Below, in pieces: positions 23,126-36,903 of a stretch of 64,000 nucleotides of DNA. This DNA is from Apiotrichum sp. Y4204 (lineage: Eukaryota; Basidiomycota; Tremellomycetes; Trichosporonales; Trichosporonaceae), in contig JAMYHL010000081.1 of assembly GCA_025531455.1 (NCBI GenBank), forward strand, positions 62,001 to 126,000, given 5' to 3'. The position numbers and the translations under genes are program-made. Positions within the stretch are counted from its first letter, which is position 1; each line of letters starts with the position of its first letter. The notes under the pieces were generated by a model that saw only the letters and a program-made list of their open reading frames with translations, was not told where the DNA came from and did no database searches.

Positions 23126-24241
23126 CCCTTGCTTTGTTAGACGTGTTGTACAGTATGCCATCTGTTCGGATCTTGCCTGATATGCTGTGTCGTTGTGCTG
23201 ACACCTACTGACGTCCATGCTGACGACGACTTCAGTAGACCACGCTCACCATCCGCCCAAGATGTTAACGCTCCTTGGAATTTTTGAACGCCCAGTGCTG
23301 AAAACAGCAGTGAGACGTCGGACATCTGGCATTTTTCACAGGTTCTGACCAACAACGAACCATCCACCACGTCCAAACAATCAAATAAATCAGCCACGTT
23401 CCCGCGAGCTGAGGCGTTGATACACCCACTTCCATACAACTTCAGCGGCACCGCCACCCGTGCTGCAGAGTCCAAGACGTAGGAGCTGTTGTCAGCACAG
23501 GACGGGCAAATGAATGATGACCATGAAAATAATCGAAAATAAAATAAAATAGAAAATCGTTTCTCTGCACTGGAACAAAATCAATATGGCCTGGCACACT
23601 CCATCTCCGCAGCCTCAAACATCTCCAGCACCGCCTGCACCGCACGAATACAGAGCTACAGAGCCTTCAGCCCAGCATTCTAGCATTCCAGCATTCTGGC
23701 TGTCGCCGGGTATCTCGGACACCAGCCCATTTTCCTCACTGTACCCGCTGCACCCGCTGCGCGCGGCGAGTCCCCCCGTCTGCGGCGTCTGCGGCGCGGG
23801 CGGGGTACGCAGTGCGCGGGCGAGACGCAATTAGAACACTACAGTCTGGGGAATGCTGGAGACTTGGTTGGGCATTTGTGGAATATCAGCCGGGCGGCAC
23901 TGCCCTGTTCTCCGTCCTGTTCGCTGGTCATGTTGGTGTGGTACTGGTGCTGTACAACTGCGTCGAGCTGGACGTGATCGTACAGCTTGCGGGTAATTGG
24001 AGTCTACTTGGGGCCACTCATTACAGGAATCAAGTTCACGACCTCGCGGTGCAAGTGTTGGCACCGCCCAGAACAACTATTGCAGGAATCAGGCAAGGTG
24101 CCCTCCGGACGCTGACGTCGTCTGTAGTACGCGCTGCGGCGGGGATGTCAGCACTGCTGCTAAAGGGGGCGGAGTGCGGGTGCGGAGTGCGGCTCGAGTT
24201 ACTCATGCGAGTACTGACTACTGAGTAACTGAGCTACTGCA

Positions 24242-24273
24242 CTGAGCGACTGAGCGCCTGAGCGCCTGAGCGC
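24242..24273. repeat. 8-bp tandem repeat (CTGAGCGC, four copies)
   Basis: Four adjacent copies, the first ending in A instead of C, are preceded by looser ACTGAG units from 24225. Confidence 0.85.
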
Positions 24274-26739
24274 CAGTCAACTTGGTGGTGTCCATGCTCC
24301 GTCATCTTCACGGATGGCATGGATCGACTGATCAGCACGTGCAAGATACAGCATTGATACATGCCACATGAGCCGCGAGCCTGGCCTGCGTCGTCACCGA
24401 CGATCACGACAATCTCCGGGTTCCACTGGCCTTCTGGTCTGTGGATCGGCAATCCGCGCTTTCCCAATGAGGCCAAGGGCAAGGCAGCAATCCACGATCC
24501 ACGTTCCACGATCACAACATTCCTCTGCGGCACAGGTGCACAGGTAGCCAGCAACTCTCCGCGCAGCAGCGCAGCCCCGCGACCTCCGGGGGCACCTGAG
24601 GCGTAAATCCGCAGATCAACGCCAGAAGCATGCCGCAACGCTGGCAGACGCCGGCCAGGCCATCAGCCATCAGTGCGAATCAGCGCGATCAGTGTACATC
24701 AGTGTGCGTTCACGGTTCAAGCGCTCAAGCTTGAACTCCGGGAGCTACTGGATGGTATTGAGCCGTGAAAGCAGGATACCTCGATGTCGCGATCTCCAGC
24801 ACAGGCTTCCCCGGGCATACCTCACACGTCAGCATTCCGCGTCCCGCTCCGGAGACTTGTGCGTGCCGCGGACGAGACCGATGGGGCGGGTGAGGAGGTG
24901 GAGCTCAGGTGTGAGTAGTGAGTATGCTGCCGAGTTGTTGAGCATGTTGAGGTGTTGATGTGTTCATCACCGAGTGGGTGTGTCTGCTTGAAAGCGTATC
25001 ACGATATCACGATATCACGTTGTAAGCGTACAAGTCATGTCCAGCATGTTCCAAGCTGGCCAAGCTGCCATGGAATGCTGTGCAATGTCTCGTGTGTGTG
25101 TGTCGATCAACGCGATCGAGTGATCTGCACATCCTGGCGATCGGTGATCAGCGGTCAGTGATCGTTCTTATCGACTCGACTACAGTTCCCATGCAATCCA
25201 CACACCCCAGACACCACACACCCCGACGGCTACGTACAGTATAGTTTGAGCAACGGTGGTTGTTGTCAAGTCAGTTAGATCAAGATCAGTTACTGATACC
25301 GCATGCCCGCGCATATGCATTCACGGGATCACGGGGAGTCATTAGGCATCTGATACCGGTCAAGGAGTTCAAGGAAGCATCACCCAGATTACTGGGACGT
25401 GAACGACTTACAGCCCGTTTTACAGCATAACACACTTAAACACTCCGTTCACTCCATATGCACAAGCAAATGCTGCGCTACTCGGCCACTCTCCCCGGCC
25501 ACTCGGCACTCTCCCCGGCACACCCGTCTTGTCCGCTCGGCCCCCCGGTGCTCGCACCCGCACCCCCGTTCCTGCGCCTTGGCCGTCTTGGCCACTTGGC
25601 CGCTTGGCGTCCCTGGCGCGACGTGTTAGCGCGACGCGTAGACGAATAGTGGGGGTGAAAGTGATAACGACGCGCGTAAGAGTTACCAATTGGCCAACTG
25701 GCCAGTGTGCGTGGGATGGTATGTGCAGGAGCATAGGATGATGTAGAGGAGCATGGGATAATGTAGGGGCGGCCAATCCAATTACAGGATAGAGGAGCAT
25801 TGACAGAAAAAACAAGGCCCAGGGCGTGCGGTATCCTCGAGATCTCGAGATAAAACAGGTCTCTGACTTCTGAAAATGCCCGTGGATAGATTTCTGATCC
25901 ATGATCCTGTGCAAGTCTTTTGATGCAATTCTATTCTGCGCGCCTGGTCCTGGATATCTGGATCACTGCTCCTGCCATTCCTAAGGGACCGACGTCGGCA
26001 TCGCATGGTGCTGCACTGCCTTTCCACGGATAGGACAGTAGCAGGTTCGTCCATGGTCTCTTGGGACTCGATGAATCTCGTACTGATCGCACTCCATGGC
26101 TGATACCAGTTCCAGCACCATTCGTCCACCCGCAAGGAGATCGTTAACCTTGCCACCGCCACATCCCAGCTCATCCAGTATACAAGCACCCGCCTGCATC
26201 TGGACTCGAGATTATTGATTGTCTCCATGTTTCGCAGGTCCCGGGAACGCCACGCGACGTCAGAGAGCACTCCTCATGCTCCTCACTGACTCATCACTCA
26301 AATGTATCAAAGAACACCAGCGGCCAAGATCCAACAAAGTCGCCCTGAGGAGTACCCTGAGTATCTACCCTGGATTTAAGTTTTGGGCTGCAAACACAAA
26401 ATGGAATGGGGGGGAGAGGATGCGCAGAGAAGACGGAGAAGCGATTGGCGTCGGAGAAGAATCAAGGGGGCAGGGGGGCAAAGCGGCGCGGTGGGGCGAC
26501 GACGACATGAAGATAAAGAGTCCGAAAAGAAATAAACGGCTGCTAAGCCTTCTGAACACATCCCTCTATCTCTTTTTATTTTCTTGAAAGCAACCCCTCT
26601 GACGCGTGTACTCGCCCCGTGGCGCTGGCGGCGGCGGTTTCGGGCCCATCGGGACGCCCGGGACAGTGTCACCTCCCCTCGTCGTGTGCTGTTCTTGCTG
26701 GACTGGGTCGCTGTGCGGTGCCCGGTGGCGTGTGTTGGT

Positions 26740-26961
26740 GATCAGGACGCCAGGAGGTGGCGGACATTACGCGTTGCGTCAGCACAGGGGGCGACTCGAG
26801 ACTCCCCGAGTCCAAGAGCTGAAGAGCGTCGGAGGCTAGGAGGCTGTGTGGTCCATGCGCATGTGTCCCGCGTGCGTGCCGTCGACCCCACTGGCGCCGC
26901 TGGGGGTACTGCCTGTGCACTGCGGCTATGGACGCCTCCTACGCGATCAGGACGCCAGGAG
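26740..26961 (+). repeat. 17-bp direct repeat pair
   Basis: GATCAGGACGCCAGGAG occurs at 26740-26756 and again at 26945-26961. The flanks are not obviously duplicated. Confidence 0.7.
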
Positions 26962-27899
26962 CAGTCAGATCCTACATGGTGACGCGGTGACCATCGAGCT
27001 TCGAGTTTCGGGGCGAGCAATGTCCTGGGAGCTAAGGAGCAGATGGCCCCGGGTGCGCCTCGGCCGTTCGTCCGTTGCGGTCCAATGGCCCTGCGGCGTG
27101 CGTCCTCCGCTCTGTTGAATTCTGCAATTCTGCGGGTCTTGGCATGTATGGTTTGGGTTCTGGGTTCCGCATTGCATGTCGCATCCTCCATGGCTCCAAG
27201 AAAAACTCTCTTATCTATGCCGCGCCCATCCACACTTTGTAGCTTGCAACATGACGCGGCAGAACTCGTGTAAAGCATGCAAAGGATATAAAAAAAAGGA
27301 GGTCGTAGATCGTCCACTGTGACGGGTGCCTGATTCCAGGAAGGTTTTTTTAACGCCCACGCCCTGAGCCCCTGAGCCCCCTTGCGCCCCTGGTGGCCCG
27401 TGCCCATGCACCATTGGCGTGGTACGGTGTCGTACTGTGGTACAGTGGGGACGACGGCTTGCGTGGCCATAGACACAACCCTCCGCCACCCTGTCAACCA
27501 TATTGTCTCGACCCCCCTCTGGTGTCGCTGGTGTCTCTCCCCCTCTGCCCGCCGACGAGCTGGTCCCCCAGCGGCAAACCCAGACCACCCCCTCTTCCTC
27601 TTATCGGCATGCGCTATACCGCTACTCACGCTAAGAAAAAGCTTGAATTGATTGTGATTCTATTTTGCCTTGGCACAGCAGGGAAACTGCAAAGCAGTCC
27701 TTTTGCCTCTGAAAGGAGGGCTGCACCGCACAAGCACTGCTCGCCCTGGGCATCCTGGATACTCTGTTCCCTCTGGCCCTCTGTCATGCTAATGGCATGC
27801 GTTGTGAATCTCAAACGTGGTCGCTGTGCGGCACAAACTGGGTCAACTTTGGTCTCAGCTGGTCGTTGTGCAACGCGCGTGTCAGGCCATCCCGTTGTC

Positions 27900-29265
27900 G
27901 TCGACCAGGAACAAGGACCCAAAAAAAGACCCTTCCCCTGTTGCCTGTTGCCCTCTGCCTTTTCCTCTCCTGATCTCTCCTTCTCCTCCTTCCCCCTTCG
28001 GCCGTTCCTCTCAATCTTCATTCTCCGTGTTGTTGATCTGTGTGGGATCAGCACAGTTACAGTTCCGAACTTTTTTAGATTTTTTTTTTCTGCGTCGAGC
28101 CTCCTCTTCCCACCCTTGTCCCCGGTTGTTCCCTCAGCTTGGCTCTCGTGGTCTGCCCTGGGTTTCTTGCATTTCTTGTGTGTGTGTGTGTGTCGTTCAA
28201 CAGCTGGGACCGGGACGAGCAGCAGCACGACCGCAATATTACCGTCGCCGCCCTTTTTACCATTCCTCCGCGCCTGCTAGCTGCTTCCTTTCACCCCCGA
28301 ACCTGCCGGGTACGAGCTACACAGATCTGCACTCCTTCCTTTCGGCTCTCCTTGTCCTTCGTCTGCCTTCCCCCTTCGTACCCCCTCCCTTGCTCCCTTT
28401 CCCTCTCCTTCCCCTCCATAGGGCTCTGTTCTTCTGCCTCCTGTCCCCCTCTGCTGTACTGGCTCGCACATTCGCACACTCACACACACACTCCACCGCA
28501 CTCCGCCCCCCGTCCGCCCGGCTGGGTCCGTTTCGCCCGTTTCGTCCTACGTCCTACGTCCTCGTCCCCCTCCACACACCATCTCCGCCGCCCCCCATTC
28601 CATCACTTGTCCCACCCTCACCGCTCTCTTGATCACCCACATCGCCGTCCACAGCCTCGCCGCACAGCCAGCCCCCATCCTGTCCTGTGCACATGTGCTG
28701 TTCGTCATCGGCCTCTCTCTAAAATCCCCTCATTCATTCCTCTTTTCTATCCCGCGGCGACTGGCTCCCTCGACGATAATCGATACCCCCCCTTCCCCCC
28801 CCCCACACGAAATACGAGATTTTCGGACTCGACCCCTCCCTCTCATCTCATCTCTCTGCATATCCATCTAGCGCATAGCCGTGTCCGTGTCCGCTCAACC
28901 CACACCGCACGACGCCCCCATCGTCGCATCACCGCATAGCTCATATCACCGCATCGCGATCCCGACAGTGTCCCTCCCAGACATAGTCATTGGTGCACAA
29001 GATCGACATCGAGATCCCACCGCAATCCTTTCACCGACGGGCAGCATCGCCAGCGACGTCGCCGGCAGACACCTCGCATTCCTCTTAAAACCCCCGAGAG
29101 TTCGACGTTCCCATCTGCCCCCTCGCCCCTACCACTATCCTCACCGCGGTTGATCTCACGCACTCTGCAGCTCGCCATCACGAGCTTTAGTTCCCTGCGC
29201 CCGCGGTAGCTCCTCACGTCCCCTTCCCCCCGTCACCCACGCCCCAGACCCTCCGTCCGCCCAGT
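27900..29265 (+). promoter_or_regulatory. Long pyrimidine-rich 5' region of AGS1
   Basis: About 1.37 kb directly upstream of the AGS1 ATG is dominated by C and T on the plus strand, with a TG microsatellite near 28177-28193 and many CCCC/CTCC tracts. Such tracts are common near fungal transcription starts, so this is probably core promoter plus a long 5' UTR. Several short ATG-initiated frames would act as upstream ORFs if the leader really extends this far. Confidence 0.4.
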
Positions 29266-32200
29266 ATGCGGAGAGGGTCCAGCATGCCGTCTTCATCATC
29301 ATCCCGACACAGCAGCCCCCTGCGGAGAGCAGCACGGACACTCGTGGCGGCCGCCTGTGCCGTCGGCGTCGCGGCGCACGTCTACAACGAGACCCTAGAC
29401 CCCTGGAACATCAACAAGAACAAAGGTATGTGGCTGCCGTCGGCGTCGCTGGCGGTCGTTTGCCGGAATCCCGAGATCGAGATCCTCGTCGCTGACACCC
29501 CCGCAGATGCTGCAGATAGTCTACACTACACCACGCCGCTCCGGGCAAACTACACTCCATCGCCTCAGAACTGGAGAGTACGTTTATCGGACCTCGGCAT
29601 CTCTTGCTCACACACAGGAACTTCCCACGTATACCCTCCTCGTCGACAAGTGGATCGACGGTGACCCCTCCAATAATGACTTTTTCAAGTACATTTACGA
29701 GTATGACTGGCGTGAGACCCAGCTGCGAACAGGAGGGGACGCCGCCGGCCTGATGGACGACCGCGGTCTTGACTACCTGCTCTCGATGGGCTACAAGGCC
29801 ATCTACATTGCGGGCACCAACTTTATCAACATGCCCTGGCAGGCAGACGGTTACTCTGCGCTCGACTTTACCCTCCTCGAGCCACACTTTGGCGACCTCG
29901 AAATGTGGAACAAGTTTATGGACAAGGTGCACGCTCGCGGCATGTATGTCATCTTCGACCTGACTGTCGGTACCATGGGCGACATGATTGGCTTCAAGGG
30001 GTGAGTGCTTGCTACCGACTGCACCTAACAGCAGACACCTCAACTCGTCGGCGGGCTTTACTACCAACGAGTATGAAGTGCAGTGGAAGTTGCCGCTGTA
30101 CACTCCCTGGGGCTTCACATCGTATCCCGACTTCAACTTCACCAACGAGTACAACGAGTCGTGCCAGTACCCGACCTTTTACCAGGACGACGGCTCGATC
30201 ATCGACCCCGGTCTGACTGGCTGCTACGCGTCGTCTTTTGACCAATATGGCGACATTGAGGCCTTTGGTGTTCACCCCGACTGGAAGCGTCAGCTCGCAA
30301 AGTTCGCGTCCGTGCAGGACCGTCTCCGCGAATGGCGCCCGGACGTACTCGAGCGCCTCAAGAAGTTTAGCTGCCTCTGTATCCAGGCGCTCGACATTGA
30401 CGGCATCCGTATCGACAAGGCCACTCAGGTCACCGTCGACGCGCTCTCCGAATGGGCCAATGCGACACGTGCGTGCGCAACCTCGCTTGGGAAGGACAAC
30501 TTCTTCATCCCCGGAGAAATCACTGGTGGTGACACGTTCGGCTCAATCTACCTCGGACGCGGTCGTACGCCGGGTATGCGCACCACCTATCAGCAGGCTC
30601 TGGACCTGGTGCCGAGTGACAATGCCAAGTTCCTCCGCGAAGAGGGCCTTACTGCTCTCGACTCGTCGGCGTTCCACTACTCGGTCTACCGTAACCTCTG
30701 CCGCTTCCTCGGCCTCGACGGTCAGCTCTCGGTGAACAGTGATATTCAGGTCGACTTTATTAACAGTTGGAACGAAATGCTTGTCAACAACGACTTCCTG
30801 AACTCCGCCACGGGCGAGGTCGACCCCCGTCACATGTACGGTATCACCAACCAGGATGTGTTCCGCTGGCCCATGATGACCAACGGCACCCACCGTCAGC
30901 TCCTTGGAACCTTCGTCACCCATCTTGTCCTTCCCGGCATGCCGCTGGTCTGGTACGGCGAGGAACAGGAACTCTACCTTCTCGACTCGAGCGCCGCAAA
31001 CTATCTCTACGGACGTCAGGCCATGGTTGCCAGTCAGGCGTGGAAGCGTCACGGCTGCTACCGTCTTGGTGCGACCCAATACTACAACCTCCCATACGAC
31101 AAGGTTATGACTGGTTGCTACGACGACAGCATGGAGCACGACCACTTTGACCCCACCGCTCCTCTCCGCCGCGCCATGCGCAACTTCAACCATGCGCGTG
31201 CGTACTACCATTCCCTGCAGGACGGCTTCATGCTGGCCCGCATGAGCCAGTCAACCTGGATGGAGATGCTGCCAGGATCGGACCCGGTCCCGACAGAGCT
31301 CGGTCTGTGGTCCGCATCGCGACTCCCGTCTCCCAAGCAGCGCTCGACAGCAAACACCACCGGTTCCTTTTGGAGGCAGGACGGTGACGTCTCACAGGCC
31401 GTGTGGCTCCTCTACACCAACTTGAACGCTTCGCACTCTTTCGAGTACGCCTGCGACGGTCCCAATGCTACCCTTGCCCCATACCCGGCTGGAACTGAGG
31501 TCCGCAACGCTCTCTACCCGTATGACACCATTACCCTCGCTTCCACCCCCATCTCCTTCTACAACGACAGCAGACCTCCCTACCGTGGCTGTATCCCGCG
31601 CCTGGACACCCAGCCGTTCGAGTTTAGGGTCTACGTCCCCCAAGAGGAGTGGAAGCCGATGCCCCCATCGCTTTCCGGTTTCAGCCTTGGTCACGACAGC
31701 CGCATCACACTGGACGGCGACACGATTGACTTTGAGCTCGAGTGGGACACAGAGATGGACTGCGTTAGCGTCGGCGAGGCCGTCTCGCTTTCCTACACTG
31801 GCGAGCCGGGCAAGTCGCCCACCATAGCTTCCAGTGGCTCTGATGCGTGTCTCACCATTAACGGCTCCGCGTACGATATGATCAGTGTCACCCCCTCCCG
31901 CTGGCGGTGGAAGGGCCGCATCAATGGTGCCGGCGAGGGTGTCTACCGCATCAACATTGCTGGCACCGCCGCGGCTCAGAATGGTAACACCACCACAGGT
32001 GTAACTGATTACCTCCTGCTTCGTGTCGGCTCGAAGAACAACGTTGTTGCCTTCCCGCACGACGACTACGACAACTCGATCTTCTCAGTCAAGGACGGAA
32101 AGTACACCCTCACCCACAGGGCATGGGGTGCGGACAAGTGGCGCTACACTGCCAACTATGGCATGGACTGGTCCGACTGGTCTGACATGGAGGCAACGTC

Positions 32201-35200
32201 GACTCTGAATGCGACTGCCTTCAAGAACCATTGGTGGAAGGGCGATCACGTCATGGTCCAGTACTGGTCGCAGCTTCTCGGAAGTGCCGGCCATGTCATT
32301 CACGCCGACGCCAACTACAATGGCCATCAGCGTCGCTACCCCCAGCTTCTCCTCCGTGGCGCCTTCAACAACTGGGGATACGACCTGGGACTGAACTCGA
32401 AACTCAAGCTCAAGGACGACGGTGTGTGGTCCATGCCTGTCATGAGCACCTGGCCCTCGTACTTCCAGCTCAACGTGTTCGACTTTGACGACTACTTCTA
32501 CGGCGACGCCGACGGCGATGGTGTCATTGACCGTCTGCCCCCCAACTCGCTGACACCCAACTTCCTCAACGTGTCGACCCCCCCGCGCCCCTTCCTCGCC
32601 TGGGAGTTGCAAGTTGACGATAAGACTGGTCACTGGAACATTATGCCTATCGGGCACGAGATGGTGTCAATCATTGCGTTTTCGCTTCTCCTCGCCATCC
32701 CCATTCTCACTGCCCTCGGCGCCGCTGCCATCTTCCGCTACTCGTTCTACGCCATCAAGATCAACAAGTGGGGCCAGAAGCCGGCCAAGGAGTCGAGCTA
32801 CTTCCCCATTGTTGGTGCGCACCACGAGAAGAAGGAGAAGAAGGACGCTGTTTCCGAAAAGGGCCACGGAATCATCAGCCACCACGAGAAGGTCAAGCCC
32901 AACGACCGCGTTATCGGCTGGCCCGAGGACCCGAACAAGCGCCGCAAGGTGCTTATCGCCACCCTCGAATATGAGATTACGGACTGGAAGCTCAAGGTCA
33001 AGATTGGTGGTCTCGGTGTCATGTCGTCGCTCATGGGCAAGGCCATGACGGATGTCGACCTCATTTGGGTCGTTCCCAAGGTGCAGGACATTGACTACCC
33101 CATGGGCGAGTTTGCGGAACCGATCGAGGTTATCATCTTTGGCGAGCCGTATCTTATCGAGGTGGAGACCCACACTTTGGACAACATTACGTGGGTCATC
33201 CTCGACTCGCCAGTCTTCCGCGCACAAACCAAGTCGGACCCGTACCCCCAGCGTATGGACGACCTCAGCTCGGCCATCTTCTACTCTACTTGGAACCAGG
33301 CCATTGCCGAGACAATCCGCCGTTACCCCGACATTGACATCTACCACATTAACGACTACCACGGAGCCCTCGCCCCGCTGTACCTCCTCCCGGACATCAT
33401 GCCCGTCTGTCTCTCCTTGCATAACGCCGAATTCCAGGGTCTCTGGCCCCTGCGTACCAAGGACGAGATGAAGGAAGTCTGCGCGGCTTTCAACATCTCC
33501 AAGGACGTGTGCTCTAAATATGTGCAGTTCGGTAACACCTTCAATTTGCTTCACGCCGCCGCCTCGTACATCTCGCACCACCAAAAGTCGGTTGGTGTCG
33601 CTGGTGTCTCGGACAAGTATGGAAAGCGCTCCTGGGCCCGTTACCCCGCGCTCTGGACCCTGCGCAACATTGACTCGCTTCCCAACCCGGATCCCACCGA
33701 CATTGCCGCCCTCGACGAGGGCGGTGTCGATGTTGACAAGATCCAGATCGATGCCGCCGCAGAGGCCAAACGTCCTGAGGACAAGCGCCAGGCACAGGAA
33801 TGGGCAGGACTCAAGCAGGACCCCAAAGCGGATCTCTTCGTGTTCGTCGGTCGTTGGTCCAAGCAGAAGGGTGTCGATCTCATCGCCGACGTCATGCCGG
33901 GCCTTCTGGAGAAGAAATCCAACATCCAGCTCATCTGTGTCGGTCCTGTTATCGACCTGTATGGTCGCTTCGCTGCGGAGAAGCTTGCTCGACTCATGGA
34001 GATGTACCCCGACCGCGTCTTCTCCAAGCCCGAGTTCACCACCCTGCCGCCGTTCCTCTTCTCCGGTGCCGACTTTGCCCTGATTCCCTCGCGTGACGAG
34101 CCGTTCGGCCTTGTGGCTGTCGAGTTCGGTCGTAAGGGTGCCCTCGGTGTCGGTTCGCGTCTCGGTGGTCTTGGTCTCATGCCCGGTTGGTGGTTCCCTG
34201 TCGAGTCGACCGGTACCCAGCACATGCTCTCGCAACTCACCAAGACCATCAAGCTGGCCCTCAAGTCGACCGAGGAGGAGCGTGCAATTCTCCGTGCCCG
34301 TTCGGCTGTTCAGCGTTTCCCCGTCGTCGAATGGCGTCAGCGTCTCGAGGATTTCCAGCGCCGCAGTATCCAGATGTCGCGTTCCCTGGCCGCCGACCGC
34401 GCCTGGGGCTACGAGCTCGCCGGCCAGCCCGGTGGCGTCGTCGCTGCTGCTTCCGGAGGCCCGCGTGCGTCAATGTATCTCAGCGACGCCAACGACTCGT
34501 CGACCTCGCTTAGCCAGTTCAACCGCCCCGGCACTCCCGATTCGCAAATGTCTGCGCCCTCGTCTCCCAACCTTGGTGCCACCCAACGCATGTCCACAAT
34601 GTCTGACGTTCCCACCGGCCGCGACTCATTGTCACCCGGTGACTACCACAACCGCTTTGACAGCAAGAAGAACAACCGTGCGTCTGCCGACTCGTTCTAC
34701 GACGAGGACCCCAACAGTGCCGGCCTCTACCGTCGAGAGCCTCGCGCCCGTCCCAAGTTCTTCTCCGGCTACGAAGATGACCACTCGAGTGCAGTGTCGT
34801 CTGACCAGGACACTGGAACGTTTGCCCCATCGACCAGCGGCGTCACTACGGACGGCGGACCCGGCCAGACGTACGACAACTTCCTCGCTGCGGCCAACCG
34901 TCAGTTTGCCAAGAACACCGGCGGCAAGAACCAGCCCGACCCATTCATGGAACGCCGCATGAGCACAATGAGCGCCGACTCGAACTTTACCCCCTCGCGT
35001 CCATTCACTGTTCACTCCCACGCCGGATCGTTTGACTCCCTTGGCTCCCTTGCCGAGGAGAAGAACCAGTCGCCGCTCAACAAGGCCATGGAGTCGTTCA
35101 CCGACTCCGATGGTGAGGTTGCGCAATCGTTCGTCCAGAAGCTTCAGAGCCTCAGCGCCGGCAACTCAAAGGGTGACCTGTGTATCGAAAAGTTCCTCAT

Positions 35201-36903
35201 GAAGAGCGAGAAGCAGTTCTTCAACGAGATGAAGAAGGAGAAGCTCACCGCCATGTCTGCTGCTCTCAGTGTCCGCTCTCGCGACTCGATGTCTCCTGGC
35301 TCGTTCCTGCACCACTCGCCCCGCGGCTCGACGATCGACGGCTTCCGTCCCGACTCGCCCGTTGGGCAGTACTCGTCCATGTCTGGACACAGTCATGTCG
35401 ACGAATATGGCGGGGAGATTCTTCCCTTCGGAGAGGATGGGGAGAAGCCCATGACTCGTACTCAGGTGCTCATGGACCGGTCCATCGGTCAATGGCCCCT
35501 GTACACGATCGTTATCTCCCTCGGCCAGCTTCTCTCTGCGACGTCCTTCCAGCTCTCCCTTCTCGGCGGCACCAACACGCAGACCGCTGTGGACCTGTAC
35601 ATCATCTGTGCCATCTTCGTTGTCGCTTCGCTCTTCTGGTACACGCTCTTCCGCATGCGCCCGTCGGTCTACGTCCTAACGATCCCTTGGCTCATGTTCG
35701 GCATTGCCTTCTTCCTCATTGGCTTCCCGTCACTCCGTGGTGTCTTCCTGCCTCCCCGCAAGTGGCTCACCAAGGTCGCAACATGGTTCTATGCCATCGC
35801 CTCAGCTGCCGGCTTCCTCTTCTTCGGCCTCAACTTTGGTGAAGAAGCAGGTGCTGCTACCGAGATCTGGATCCTGCGTGCCTGCATCGTTCAAGGTCTC
35901 CAACAGATTTGGGGTGAGTTGTGTCATGAATGATAACCGAAGCTTTACTGACAATCAGTCTCTGCCCTTTGGTACTGGGGTTACACGCTCAGCGGTACCA
36001 ACCCTGACCGCTACGTTGTCCCACGTGCGATCATCTGCGTTACGTGGCCGCTTGCTGCCATGTCGTTCCTCTTTGCGTACCTCATGTGGTTCGGCCTGCC
36101 CGAGTACTACCACCAGATCCCGCCGTACGTGCCCAACTTCTTCAAGACGCTGGTGCGCCGCAAGCTGGTCATCTGGTTCTTGATTTCGGAGATTCTGCGC
36201 AACTACTGGCTCTCGACGGTGTACGGCCGCAACTGGGAGTTCCTGTGGCGCACGGCGAATGTGCCCGCATGGTCGGTGGTCATTATGATTGCCATCTTCT
36301 TCGTCGGTGTTTGGGGTCTTCTTATGGGCCTTCTCATCAGTGAGTACCGCGGTAATGGATCAATGGGCGCAGGCTGACAAACAGAATACGCAAAGGTGCA
36401 TTCGTGGCTCCTGCCCGTGTTTGCCGTCGGCCTTGGCTGCCCGAGGTGGTGCCAGATGTTCTGGGGTATCTCGGGTCTTGGCCTCTATGTCTCCTGGGGC
36501 AGCTCTGCGGGTCCTTACATGTGAGTAGCAGCGTGTATTAGCTTTTGGATCTCTGCTGACATCTAGTTCCACCTGCCTGTGGCTCTGGCTCGGCGTGTTG
36601 GACGCAATCCAGGGTGTTGGACTCGGCATGATCCTGCTGCAGACGCTGTCACGTCTACACGTGTGCGCGACGCTGGCAGCCGCGCAGCTCCTCGGCTCGG
36701 TCGTCCTCATGATCGCGCGTGCGACGTCCCCAGACAAGGACGGCCCCGGCAATGTGTTCCCGAATGCGGCATTCTGGACGCTCTCGACTGGCCAGAACAA
36801 CCCTGTTGCGCACTGGGAGTTCTGGCTCTGCCTGGTCTGCCAGCTGATCATCCCAATCGGCTACTTCATCTTCTTCCGCAAGGAGCAGTTGAGTAAGCCT
36901 TAA
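29266..36903 (+). CDS. AGS1: Cell-wall alpha-1,3-glucan synthase
   Basis: Seven exons: 29266-29425, 29507-29577, 29618-30000, 30035-35913, 35959-36339, 36385-36520 and 36567-36903, giving about 2448 residues, typical of fungal Ags proteins. The order is as follows. First comes a signal-anchor (residues ~20-40). Next is an extracellular GH13 alpha-amylase-like domain with DGIRIDKATQ, whose catalytic Asp is near 332. Then there is a membrane span near 1081-1105. The cytoplasmic GT5 glycogen-synthase-like domain begins near 1165, with the nucleotide-sugar-binding motif KIGGLGV near 1194 and the later loop RDEPFGLVAVEFG. A Ser-rich linker follows, and a C-terminal multi-spanning domain runs from ~2023 to the end. 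The GT5 domain polymerises alpha-1,3-glucan at the plasma membrane; the GH13 domain is thought to join or prime chains outside. In Cryptococcus this polymer anchors the capsule. The third acceptor is a CAGCAG tandem. Confidence 0.97.

Larger units (their letters stand above)
23126..27899. other. Long gene-poor region between SMC2 and the AGS1 leader
   Basis: About 4.8 kb with no gene I can support. Many short frames occur on both strands. The longest, on the minus strand at 26742-27629, has neither motif nor coding-like composition. The region holds several small repeats, described separately: 24242-24273, 24662-24702 and the 17-bp pair at 26740/26945. A TATAAAAA sequence at 27287-27294 could belong to a distal AGS1 promoter. 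It could also hold a non-coding RNA, for which the sequence alone gives no evidence. Confidence 0.5.

Noticed and set aside
26742..27629. 295-codon minus-strand open frame
   Set aside because: Arg/Ala-rich translation without domain, no good start context, and overlapping open frames on the plus strand.
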